From: Pontiellaceae bacterium | GTDB lineage: Bacteria; Verrucomicrobiota; Kiritimatiellia; Kiritimatiellales; Pontiellaceae | Length of the DNA stretch: 24,453 bases | Direction of reading: 5' to 3' | Assembly (NCBI GenBank): GCA_016937035.1 | Contig: JAFGWS010000098.1 | Location: forward strand, 1 to 24,453 | Shown here: in pieces, positions 16,461-23,240 of the stretch | How the letters are laid out: the number at the start of each line of letters is the position of its first letter | Position numbering within the stretch: position 1 is the stretch's first letter | Made by a program: the position numbers and the translations under genes | The notes under the pieces: generated by a model | Databases searched by the model: none | What the model was told of the DNA's origin: nothing | The model's input: only the letters and a program-made list of their open reading frames with translations

Positions 16461-17074
16461 GGCTGTTCCTTCAATCGGATTCTCCGTCCGTCGTGCTGAA
16501 GCCGCTCCTCGGCAATCCAGCGCAGCGCCTCGGGAAAAGCGATGTGCTCCTGTTCGTGAATCTTCTGCATCAGCGAATCGAGCGTATCGTCGTCTTCAAT
16601 CGCCACGCATTTCTGATTAATAATCGCACCGGAATCAACGCCCGCGTCGACATAATGGACCGTGCAGCCTGTAAATTTTGCGCCGTAATCAAACGCCTGC
16701 TTTCCGCTGTCGAGTCCTGGGAAGCTGGGGAGCAGCGAGGGATGAATGTTGATCATGCGGCCTTCGTAGGCGTTGAGCAGTCCATCTTTGACAATCCGCA
16801 TAAAGCCCGCCAGCGCAATAAAATTGACGTCATGCTCCTTCAGAATTTCCAGCACGCGCTCCTCGGCCGCGCCGTCGAGTTTTGTTTTAAACGGTGCACA
16901 GTCAAAATAGATCGCCGGGATATTATGTTTGCGGGCGCGCTCCAGAATATAAGCATCCTCCACATCGGCCAGCACACAGCAGATTTCCGCCTTCAGCGTG
17001 CCCGCCTCCACCGCATCAATAATGGCCTGACAGTTTGTTCCAGATCCCGATCCGAATATTGCCAGCTTCAACAT
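16457..17074 (-). CDS. purN: Phosphoribosylglycinamide formyltransferase
   Basis: PurN transfers a formyl group from 10-formyl-tetrahydrofolate to GAR in purine synthesis. The 205-residue protein starts MLKLAIFGSGSGTNCQAII, with GSGSGTN binding the phosphate; the catalytic trio is N109 and H111 in MINIHPSLLPSFPG, and D147 in VDSGAII. The start at 17074 is chosen because AGAGGAAGAG lies just upstream and family members begin here; a longer frame from 17152 is not needed. It is the first gene of a five-gene minus-strand operon. Another purine gene, purL, is at the right edge of the window on the same strand but is separated by unrelated genes. Confidence 0.93.
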   Translation of the reverse strand: MLKLAIFGSGSGTNCQAIIDAVEAGTLKAEICCVLADVEDAYILERARKHNIPAIYFDCAPFKTKLDGAAEERVLEILKEHDVNFIALAGFMRIVKDGLLNAYEGRMINIHPSLLPSFPGLDSGKQAFDYGAKFTGCTVHYVDAGVDSGAIINQKCVAIEDDDTLDSLMQKIHEQEHIAFPEALRWIAEERLQHDGRRIRLKEQP

Positions 17075-17108
17075 GTGTTCTCTTCCTCTCAGGTTTTTGG
17101 AAGCGGAG

Positions 17109-17136
17109 CTTATAATCATCTTCCGTCCATCACCAA
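17109..17136 (-). promoter_or_regulatory. Possible sigma-70 promoter for purN operon
   Basis: On the minus strand, TTGGTG (17136-17131), a 16-base spacer and TATAAG (17114-17109). The -10 matches 5 of 6 consensus bases; the -35 only 3 of 6. It would give a 5' leader of about 30 bases before purN. Confidence 0.4.
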
Positions 17137-17185
17137 GCCAGAATAACAGCATTGTACACGATCCGCAATCGGGTAAGCAACGGTG

Positions 17186-17329
17186 TTAATCGACAACAGA
17201 AAAATCAGGATTTTTAACTGCTGAATTTGCTGCAAGTACCCGTTTCCTCACCACAGCGGTCAGAGCAACTTTTTTAGGCCGATGATTTTTGAAGATTCGG
17301 CACTCACCAACCGGTTTATTCAGGAACGC
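17186..17329 (-). pseudogene. Remnant of an IS110-family transposase C-terminus
   Basis: The minus-strand frame ending at 17186 reads, in its last 47 codons, FLNKPVGECRIFKNH then RPKKVALTAVVRKRVLAANS and AVKNPDFSVVD. The pattern K/P-K-V-A-L-T-A-V-x-R-K-x-x-x-x-x-N is the signature of the C-terminal end of IS110/IS116/IS902 transposases. Upstream of about 17330 the same frame loses any resemblance, so only the end of the gene survives. It is a recognition by pattern, not by alignment. The element would have been inserted between purN and the MBL-fold gene, which are divergent. Confidence 0.55.
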
Positions 17330-17472
17330 CCTTGGGTGCAGGGGCTGAAGTCCAACATGCCCGAAGGAACCGAGCTGGTCATCTTCCGTCTCGTCAACAC
17401 ACAGGCCCGCTTCCGGGATATGACCACCAACGGAAACGAGTCCAAACAGCCGCAGAACGCCATAGCGTAGTT

Positions 17473-17499
17473 GGCGTTGCCGCAAATGCAGGCAACGCC
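17473..17499. repeat. Perfect 9-base inverted repeat upstream of the MBL-fold gene
   Basis: GGCGTTGCC at 17473-17481 and GGCAACGCC at 17491-17499 with a 9-base loop. It ends 6 bases before the -35 box of the MBL gene promoter and has no T-run, so it may be an operator or the decayed end of a mobile element rather than a terminator. Confidence 0.5.
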
Positions 17500-17505
17500 G
17501 CATGC

Positions 17506-17533
17506 TTGACATGCACACTCTTTCATCTAGACT
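17506..17533 (+). promoter_or_regulatory. Sigma-70-type promoter of the MBL-fold gene
   Basis: TTGACA at 17506-17511 (perfect -35), a 16-base spacer, and TAGACT at 17528-17533 (4 of 6). The leader to the GTG start at 17605 is about 65 bases. Confidence 0.55.
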
Positions 17534-17604
17534 CCATACCGACCATGCTCGCAACGGCGGGCAAATGGTTGTTGGTTTGATGGTTTGAACCCGGGAGGTG
17601 TGTC

Positions 17605-18378
17605 GTGAACAGGTTTCTACGTTTGGTCGCATTGTTCGTGGTGTGTGCATGTACGCCACTCCTTGCACAGGAGCAACAGCAGCAAGAGCCGCAACAGCAG
17701 AAGACGGAAAGCAAGCACGAGGTCGATCTGCACAAGACCTCGTCCGGCGATCTGGAGATTACATTTCTCGGGCACGGAACCGTCATGTTTAAGTTCGACG
17801 GGAAGGTGATCCACGTCGATCCCTACAGCCGCGTGGCCGACTATGCAGCGCTGCCCAAGGCCGATCTGATCCTGATCACGCACAGCCATTCCGACCACCT
17901 CGATGCCGGAGCGCTTGGCCAGGTCCGCAAGGAAGGCACGACCGTGCTGATCGCCGAAAGCTGCAAGGGTAAGGTCGAGAACGCAACTGTGATGAAGAAC
18001 GGGGAGACAAATACCGTTGATGGCATCCTGATCGAAGCGGTCCCCGCCTACAACATTGCCAAAGAGAACGGTGCTCAGCCCTTCCATCCAAAGGGTGCAG
18101 GAAACGGCTACGTGCTGACCTTCGGCGACACGCGCGTGTACGTTGCGGGTGACACCGAAAATACGCCCGAGATGAAGGCGCTCAAGAACATCAAGATTGC
18201 GTTCCTGCCGATGAACCTGCCCTACACCATGACCCCGGAAATGGTGGCCGATGCCGCCAAGACTTTGCGGCCCGCCATTCTCTATCCCTACCACTATGGG
18301 AACACGGATACGACAAAACTGCTGGAATTGATGAAGGAGGAACCCGGCATCGACGTTCGTATCCGCAAGATGCAGTGA
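17605..18378 (+). CDS. Exported MBL-fold metal-dependent hydrolase
   Basis: This 257-residue protein is of the metallo-beta-lactamase fold, UlaG/UPF0173-like subgroup. It has an N-terminal signal peptide (MNRFLRLVALFVVCACTPLLA), then a Gln-rich linker (EQQQQEPQQQKTE, about 23-35). The metal-binding core shows ITFLGHGTVMFKFDGKVIHVDP (52-73), THSHSDHLD at 92-100 (zinc motif HxHxDH), VPAYNI, GDTRVYVAGDTENTPE and ILYPYHYG with the last His ligand. The substrate is not predictable. The start is GTG with GGGAGG at 17593-17598, 6 bases upstream. It is downstream of an IS110 remnant and has its own promoter. Confidence 0.88.
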   Translation: MNRFLRLVALFVVCACTPLLAQEQQQQEPQQQKTESKHEVDLHKTSSGDLEITFLGHGTVMFKFDGKVIHVDPYSRVADYAALPKADLILITHSHSDHLDAGALGQVRKEGTTVLIAESCKGKVENATVMKNGETNTVDGILIEAVPAYNIAKENGAQPFHPKGAGNGYVLTFGDTRVYVAGDTENTPEMKALKNIKIAFLPMNLPYTMTPEMVADAAKTLRPAILYPYHYGNTDTTKLLELMKEEPGIDVRIRKMQ

Positions 18379-18476
18379 GCAGGGCTTGTGGGGTACAGGG
18401 AAACTACGGACGGTAAAATGCATCCGTCGGTCTCGAAAAAGGAAGATGCTCAGCCATTAACACAGGAAGATGCATA

Positions 18477-19436
18477 ATGAAAATACACAGAAGAACGCTG
18501 ATTAAAACACTCGCCTGCTCAGCCGCAGGTTCACTGCTCCTGAAACCTTTCCGCCTGTTTGGCGAGGAGGTCGCTGTCGCCGAAGCGGAGCCTGAAAAGG
18601 AACCAAAGTTCAAAATCAAAAACCCGGTGCTGGATGATCCCGGTATGTCCGACCCGCATGTATTGGTCGTCGACGATGTCTGCTACATCTTTTCCGGCCA
18701 CGATGTCGGTTTCGGGAAGTCGGAATGGGTGATGCCCGATTGGCGGATTCACCGCTCCAAAGATCTCCAGAAGTGGGAGCTCGTCGGCACGATTCTTCCG
18801 GATGACACCTATATGGGCAAGGGAAGCACCAGCTGCTGGGCGGGCGATATTGTGAAGCGTAACGACAAATATTATTGGTTTTTCTCAAATCGCGATAAGG
18901 ATACCGGCGTGATGGTCGCATCCAAACCCGAAGGCCCGTATAGTGACGCGCTCGGTAAACCGCTGGTTGAATCCTACGACCCGACCATTTTTACGGATGA
19001 TGACAACACGCCGTACATCATCTGGGGAACCGAAACCTATAAGATCGCCAAGCTAAAAGATTCACTGCTGGAACTGGCAGAAGAGCCGCGCGTTCTTGAT
19101 ATCAAGCGGACCTCCCACTTCCCGTTCATGGATAAGAATTCCCTGCATAAGCACAACGGACTCTATTATCTGACCTGCTCGGGCTACTACGCCACATCGA
19201 AAAACATTTACGGCCCGTATGAAACCAAAGGAATGGTCGGCGAGGGCTGGGGGCTCGAAACCGGCTGGGCGCACGGCGATTTCTTTGTCTGGAAAGACCA
19301 TTGGTATCACATCTGGTGCAAGTATCGGGATCGCGACCACGACAAGATAAGGGACTGCTTCATTGCTCCAGTCTCCTACGACGAAGAAGGATTGATGCAC
19401 GACGACCTCAGCCAAATGGATCAAAAATATAAGTAG
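18477..19436 (+). CDS. GH43-like glycoside hydrolase with Tat-type signal
   Basis: This 319-residue protein looks like a five-bladed beta-propeller glycoside hydrolase of family 43 (arabinosidase/xylosidase type), exported through a twin-arginine-like leader (HRRTLIKTLACSAAGSLL). Blade motifs: SDPHV with general base D59; RIHRSKDLQKWELVGTI (90-106); CWAGDIVKRNDKYYWFFS; SYDPTIFTDDDNTPYIIWG with D168; then MDKNSLHKHNGLYYLTCSG (218-236). In classical GH43 enzymes a Glu stands at the position of D219; here it is Asp, which also seems to occur in some related sequences. AGGAAGA lies 6 bases before the ATG. The substrate is unknown, likely a plant or algal polysaccharide. It follows the MBL gene by 98 bases. 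Confidence 0.78.
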   Translation: MKIHRRTLIKTLACSAAGSLLLKPFRLFGEEVAVAEAEPEKEPKFKIKNPVLDDPGMSDPHVLVVDDVCYIFSGHDVGFGKSEWVMPDWRIHRSKDLQKWELVGTILPDDTYMGKGSTSCWAGDIVKRNDKYYWFFSNRDKDTGVMVASKPEGPYSDALGKPLVESYDPTIFTDDDNTPYIIWGTETYKIAKLKDSLLELAEEPRVLDIKRTSHFPFMDKNSLHKHNGLYYLTCSGYYATSKNIYGPYETKGMVGEGWGLETGWAHGDFFVWKDHWYHIWCKYRDRDHDKIRDCFIAPVSYDEEGLMHDDLSQMDQKYK

Positions 19437-19494
19437 TCGGGGATTCGAACGATCAGCCGATAGCCGTTGATGCGAGCTTCAATATAAAAAAGGC

Positions 19495-19529
19495 GAGGGC
19501 ATGGCCGGCAGTGCACCGACCATGCCCTC
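19495..19529. terminator. Bidirectional terminator
   Basis: GAGGGCATGG (19495-19504) and CCATGCCCTC (19520-19529) form a perfect 10-base stem with a 15-base loop. On the minus strand it is followed by GCC and a T-run (the A-run at 19486-19491 on plus); on the plus strand by TTTCT. It lies between the convergent GH43-like and pseudopilin-fusion genes. Confidence 0.85.
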
Positions 19530-19551
19530 TTTCTGAAAGGGGAAATTGAGA

Positions 19552-21087
19552 TTAATAATCCAGCGAACCGTGAATGGAGCAGCTGGGCTCTTCATCTAAG
19601 GGGTTGATTTCGATAGTTCCGCCGGCAGGGCACTGAAGAGCATCGAATCCGCCTCTTATATATTCATCAAGGTCGGCAGCGGTGGGCTGTGCATTCCCCA
19701 TTTCTCCGTTGTCTATTGCCCACTGTTGCTTAGTCGCCTGAATAAGACGGCGATTGCTTTCGCAGGACCTTTCGATGGCATTTGAGCGGGCTTTTTGGAA
19801 GCTGGGGATGGCAATGGCGGCCATCATGCCGACACAACCTGCGCCGGCGGAAGCGATGACTTCGCCGGGATTAAGCGTGTTGCTGCTGTAGGTTTTTGCA
19901 TAGATTCCGGTCGAAGTTTTGAGCACATATTTGCCGAATTGAACCTCCACTGTATTTTCAAAATAGGTTTTTAAAAGCGAGGCCATTTCTTCTTTTGTGC
20001 TCTCTTCAATGATTTGGCTTACGACGTCGCTATAGGCCTTTCCTAGGCGGGGAGAAAGATAGCTGACGGCGCTGACTTTTTCCGGAGCATCGGCCAATAG
20101 CTTTTTGTACCTTGCATCGGCGATCAGCCCGTTTTTATTTCTATAGCTTTCCAGCGCTTTGGCGATGGTTTCCGGGTTGGTGCCGATCAGCAGATAGTCA
20201 TCGGTCTGCACGAGGGTCGGGGCAAACGAGAGCGGAAGCGGCATGGGCAGATAGATCGTGTGGAGCGTGAATCCATCCACCTCGACTTCTGTCAGCGGAG
20301 CTTCGGCCTGTTTCAGCTTCTCGAGGATCAGTGAACTGAGCATGGGGTTTTTGGTCTGAAGGCCGATAATGACACTCGGCTCAGGAATGGTGAGCGTTGT
20401 GCCATCAACCGGAATTACGCATTTTTCCGTTTCGGAGAGCTGGAGGGAGAAGAGAATTTCGTTTTCCAGCGATCCAAACAGTTCGTCAAACTCGGTGCCG
20501 ACCATCATTTCGAGCATGGCGATCTGTTCTTTAAGTTCTGTCTGCGCCTCCGGCGGGAGATAGTCGGAAGTAACCTCGTTAAAGATGTTCCAGATTTCAC
20601 TCAGGCCGGTAGTCGTATCGGCCAAAAAAACAGTATCCGCCGGTGCATATTGAACCCCTTTCAGAAGCTTGGGTTCGGAAAGCAGAACGCGCCAGAGCAG
20701 GGTGTCGGCATCTTCTTTTCCATAGTCGAACACGCTGATACTGCGGGTAAGCCCGTTTTCGAGCGGCTTTGTACTCATGGCACACGTGTCGATCGAAAGC
20801 AGCCCGCTCTCGTCAATTCCCTTTTTCACTAAGTTGACAATTCCGTCCACCTGCGCCGCAGGCACTTCGGTTTTGGCCATGTCGGCAACGGTGTCAATGA
20901 ATTGATCAATGCTTTTTTTCAATCCGGAGGTATCCATGAAGAGAAGGAAATTGCCGTCCAGATCCAGTTGGGTCAGCTCCTGCCGCACGGTTTGATCGGT
21001 CTGAGTTTCTTTTTCTGCAGCAGGTTCGGGTTTGCAACCGGTTAAAACAATGCCGGACAAAACAATGGGCAGCAGCGTCCTTCTCAT
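19552..21087 (-). CDS. Lipoprotein with large exported domain fused to pseudopilin-like C-terminus (copy 1)
   Basis: The 511-residue product has a lipoprotein signal ending VLTGC (Cys at 18), then LTQLDLDGNFLLFMDTS and about 380 residues of an unrecognised exported domain, with the conserved block PLTEVEVDGFTLHTIYLP. Near residues 425-450 follows NPGEVIASAGAGCVGMMAAI then AIPSFQKARSNAIERSCESN, like the hydrophobic helix of a type IV pilin or pseudopilin (AAIAIPSFQKAR), then QQWAID, PTAADLDEYIRGG and CPAGGTIEINP, a pattern typical of PVC-group pilin-like proteins. Here the pilin helix is internal, and no prepilin peptidase site is seen. The start at 21087 is preferred as AAGGA lies 6 bases upstream; the ATG at 21090 is possible. 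It is a tandem paralogue of the next gene. Function unknown. Confidence 0.75.
   Translation of the reverse strand: MRRTLLPIVLSGIVLTGCKPEPAAEKETQTDQTVRQELTQLDLDGNFLLFMDTSGLKKSIDQFIDTVADMAKTEVPAAQVDGIVNLVKKGIDESGLLSIDTCAMSTKPLENGLTRSISVFDYGKEDADTLLWRVLLSEPKLLKGVQYAPADTVFLADTTTGLSEIWNIFNEVTSDYLPPEAQTELKEQIAMLEMMVGTEFDELFGSLENEILFSLQLSETEKCVIPVDGTTLTIPEPSVIIGLQTKNPMLSSLILEKLKQAEAPLTEVEVDGFTLHTIYLPMPLPLSFAPTLVQTDDYLLIGTNPETIAKALESYRNKNGLIADARYKKLLADAPEKVSAVSYLSPRLGKAYSDVVSQIIEESTKEEMASLLKTYFENTVEVQFGKYVLKTSTGIYAKTYSSNTLNPGEVIASAGAGCVGMMAAIAIPSFQKARSNAIERSCESNRRLIQATKQQWAIDNGEMGNAQPTAADLDEYIRGGFDALQCPAGGTIEINPLDEEPSCSIHGSLDY
20146..20304. repeat. Near-identical 159-base block shared with 21883-22041 (copy 1)
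   Basis: This stretch encodes 53 residues identical to the block at 21883-22041. By eye I count 11 differences in 159 bases, all at third codon positions. Flanking regions of the two genes are clearly more divergent. Confidence 0.8.
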
Positions 21088-21184
21088 CATTATTCCTTTC
21101 AATGGAGTGGTTATTAGGTTGGGAATGGTCTCGAATGGCACTTCGTTAGGCTTCCTTGTATCGAAACATTATCCTGTTCGTCAG

Positions 21185-21220
21185 CATAATCTCGTTCCTG
21201 CTGAAGCGAATCAGATTATG
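21185..21220. repeat. 8-base inverted repeat between the paralogues
   Basis: CATAATCT at 21185-21192 and AGATTATG at 21213-21220 with a 20-base gap, in the 168-base spacer between the two paralogous genes. It could be an operator or part of a leader; there is no T-run for a terminator. Confidence 0.35.
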
Positions 21221-21255
21221 AGCGTAGTCGCCCCTTAAATGAGTGCCCTATTGAA

Positions 21256-22842
21256 TTAATCCCAATTGTTAATCTCATCTTCATGCCCAACCGACCAAAG
21301 ATCAAAGCTGTGTGTATTATGCGTTCCCGGAGCACAGAAAGAATACGGATTGCCCCATGGGTCAAAGAGAACTTCTACACCCCGGAGATATGGTCCGCCG
21401 ATGGATTCATCTAAGAGATCGTTCAAACTGCTGGGATATTCCCCATTCATCATTTGATATTCCATGACTGCCACATTAAGCGACGACAAGTTCGCGCGAC
21501 CTTCCGCAGTTCGGGCACTATCCGATCTGCTCGAGATACTCGGCACAGCGATGGCCCCCAGCAATCCGACATAGCCGACACCCGCGGTAGCGATGAGTTC
21601 GCCGGGATTGGCAGCCATGTTGCTGTACGATCTGGAATAAATTCCGGTGGGCGTCTTGAGCATATATTTACCCCCCTGAATCTCCCGCATGTTGCTGAAT
21701 ATCATATTAAACAGGGTATCCAGTTCTTCCTCATCAATACTTTCCACAAGCTGGGTCATGGCCGCTTTATACTCTTCCATGAAGCGCGGCGAGAGATAGC
21801 TGACGGCGCTGACCTTTGCCGGGGCATCGGCCAGTAGCTTTTTATATTCCGGAACGGAGATCAGTCCGTTTTTCTTTTTGCGGCTCTCCAGTGCTTTGGC
21901 GATCGTTTCGGGGTTGGTCCCGATCAGCAGATAGTCATCGGTCTGCACGAGGGTCGGAGCAAACGAGAGCGGAAGCGGCATCGGAAGATAGATCGTGTGG
22001 AGCGTGAAACCATCCACCTCGACTTCGGTCAGCGGAGCCTCGGCTCGTTTCAGCTGTTGCAGAATCAGTGCGCTGATCATCGGGTTTTTGGTCTGCAGCC
22101 CGATCATGGCGCTGGGTTCAGGAAGCGTCAGCGTTACATCATCATCGATTGGAATGACGCATTTTCTAATATCGGAAAGCTGAATGGAGACGAGGATTTC
22201 ATTGTCCAGCGATCCAAACAGCTCAGACAGTTCCGCACCGATCATCATTTCCACCATGCCGATTTGTTCGTTGAGCATCGCCTGTTGTTCGGGCGGCAGA
22301 TAGTCGGAGGTAACCTCCTTGAAAATTTTCCATATTTCGTTCAGTCCGGCGGTGGAATTTTCCACCAGAACCGCGTCCGCCGGAGCATATTGAATCCCCT
22401 TGAGTTCTCGAGGTTCTGAGGCCAGAACGCGCCACAAAATGGTGTCCGCATCCTCCGCGCCATAATCCAGCACGCTGATGGTGCGGGTAAGACCGTTTTC
22501 CAGAGGCTTCATACTCATTGCATAGGAATCCACGGAGAGGAGGCCGGTATCGTCGAGACCCTTCTTCACCAAACCGGCAATACTGTTCACCTGCTCTTCC
22601 GGCACTTCCATTTTGGCCATATCGGCGACCAGATCAATATATTGATTGATCCGCGCCTTCATGGAGGAGGTGTCCATAAAGAGCAGGAAGTTTCCGTCCA
22701 GATCCAGCTGAGTTAATTCCGCCCGAACCGGTTGTTCGGTTTGAACGATCTGTACAGGTTTGGCGGTGTCCGCCGTGTTTTGTAGCGGAAGAGATCCGCC
22801 CAGCAAAAGAACCATCATAAGTGATAATATGCCCATTTCCAT
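21256..22842 (-). CDS. Exported protein with large domain fused to GspG-like pseudopilin C-terminus (copy 2)
   Basis: This 528-residue paralogue of the preceding gene starts with a plain signal peptide (MEMGILSLMMVLLLGGSLPLQ) and has no lipobox Cys. It has the same LTQLDLDGNFLLFMDTS opening and the same core. After NPGELIATAGVGYVGLLGAI comes AVPSISSRSDSARTAEGR, a pilin-type helix end, then an alpha region (MNGEYPSSLNDLLDESIGGPY) and LFDPWGNPYSFCAPG, HSFDLWSVGHEDEINNWD. This last part matches the C-terminus of the type II secretion major pseudopilin GspG (DPWGNPYxYxxPG ... DLxSxGxDxxxxxDIxNW), including its likely calcium-binding end. The ATG at 22842 is 5 bases from GGAG; 22845 is also possible. 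The domain order makes a normal pilin assembly unlikely. Confidence 0.75.
   Translation of the reverse strand: MEMGILSLMMVLLLGGSLPLQNTADTAKPVQIVQTEQPVRAELTQLDLDGNFLLFMDTSSMKARINQYIDLVADMAKMEVPEEQVNSIAGLVKKGLDDTGLLSVDSYAMSMKPLENGLTRTISVLDYGAEDADTILWRVLASEPRELKGIQYAPADAVLVENSTAGLNEIWKIFKEVTSDYLPPEQQAMLNEQIGMVEMMIGAELSELFGSLDNEILVSIQLSDIRKCVIPIDDDVTLTLPEPSAMIGLQTKNPMISALILQQLKRAEAPLTEVEVDGFTLHTIYLPMPLPLSFAPTLVQTDDYLLIGTNPETIAKALESRKKKNGLISVPEYKKLLADAPAKVSAVSYLSPRFMEEYKAAMTQLVESIDEEELDTLFNMIFSNMREIQGGKYMLKTPTGIYSRSYSNMAANPGELIATAGVGYVGLLGAIAVPSISSRSDSARTAEGRANLSSLNVAVMEYQMMNGEYPSSLNDLLDESIGGPYLRGVEVLFDPWGNPYSFCAPGTHNTHSFDLWSVGHEDEINNWD
21883..22041. repeat. Near-identical 159-base block shared with 20146-20304 (copy 2)
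   Basis: The partner of 20146-20304: identical at protein level (53 of 53 residues), with 11 synonymous third-position differences by eye. Confidence 0.8.
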
Positions 22843-22881
22843 CATCGCTCCTTTCAGGGAGTATTTTCCCTTGTTAAAACT

Positions 22882-22896
22882 GGAGGTGCAGCCTCC
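22882..22896. repeat. Small hairpin in the leader of copy 2
   Basis: GGAGG-TGCAG-CCTCC forms a perfect 5-base stem with a 5-base loop about 40 bases upstream of the copy 2 start. A TTGACA box on the minus strand at 22942-22937 may be a -35, but no good -10 follows it. In the mRNA the hairpin holds a GGAGG and a CCUCC; the latter could pair with the Shine-Dalgarno of copy 2. Confidence 0.35.
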
Positions 22897-23240
22897 TGAT
22901 CCACTTTTTGGAGTTTGTGCTCGATCTCACCTTCTTTGTCAATATGAAAACAAGCAGAGAAAGACTTCTTAATATTATTCCGAACGGACCATTAAGTGAT
23001 GTTGCTAACACGGCTCCTCAGCAGAAAATGACCGCAAAGACGCGAAGAGAAGAGTTCAGCTTTTTTTAGCGTCTTTTCAGTCAATAACATCCTTGTCCGC
23101 AGAGTATTAAGCATGGCCGTTTTTGAAAGGATAAATGCTCTAAATACCCCGCAGCTTGCTGCGCAAAATGTAGACGGAAGCATCTTGCTCCGTTGTGCTG
23201 AATCGGAGATAGACCCCAAAATGCTTCTTTGAACCGCGCT
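22897..23240. other. Gene-free stretch with decayed repeats between copy 2 and purL
   Basis: No convincing gene is present. An 8-base inverted repeat (AAAGACGC at 23036-23043, GCGTCTTT at 23069-23076) includes the phrase accgcaaagacgcgaag, a type of sequence common in intergenic regions of environmental bacteria. Two short palindromic elements follow at 23151-23193. The purL transcript must end in this region, though no classic terminator is seen. Confidence 0.5.
23151..23193. repeat. Pair of REP-like palindromes
   Basis: GCAGCTTGCTGC at 23151-23162 is a small near-perfect palindrome, followed 11 bases later by ACGGAAGCATCTTGCTCCGT at 23174-23193, a stem of 8 bases with one bulged base. Both contain CTTGC. 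They lie just after the purL stop and may act as a processing or termination hairpin, or belong to a dispersed family. Confidence 0.45.

Noticed and set aside
17282..17470. A 62-codon plus-strand frame with fairly protein-like sequence
   Set aside because: It has no ribosome binding site and is antisense to the IS110-like tail, which has a recognisable pattern; I judged the minus-strand reading better supported.
17617..18423. A 268-codon minus-strand open frame
   Set aside because: It is antisense to the MBL-fold gene, which has clear zinc motifs, a signal peptide and a ribosome binding site; the minus frame has none.
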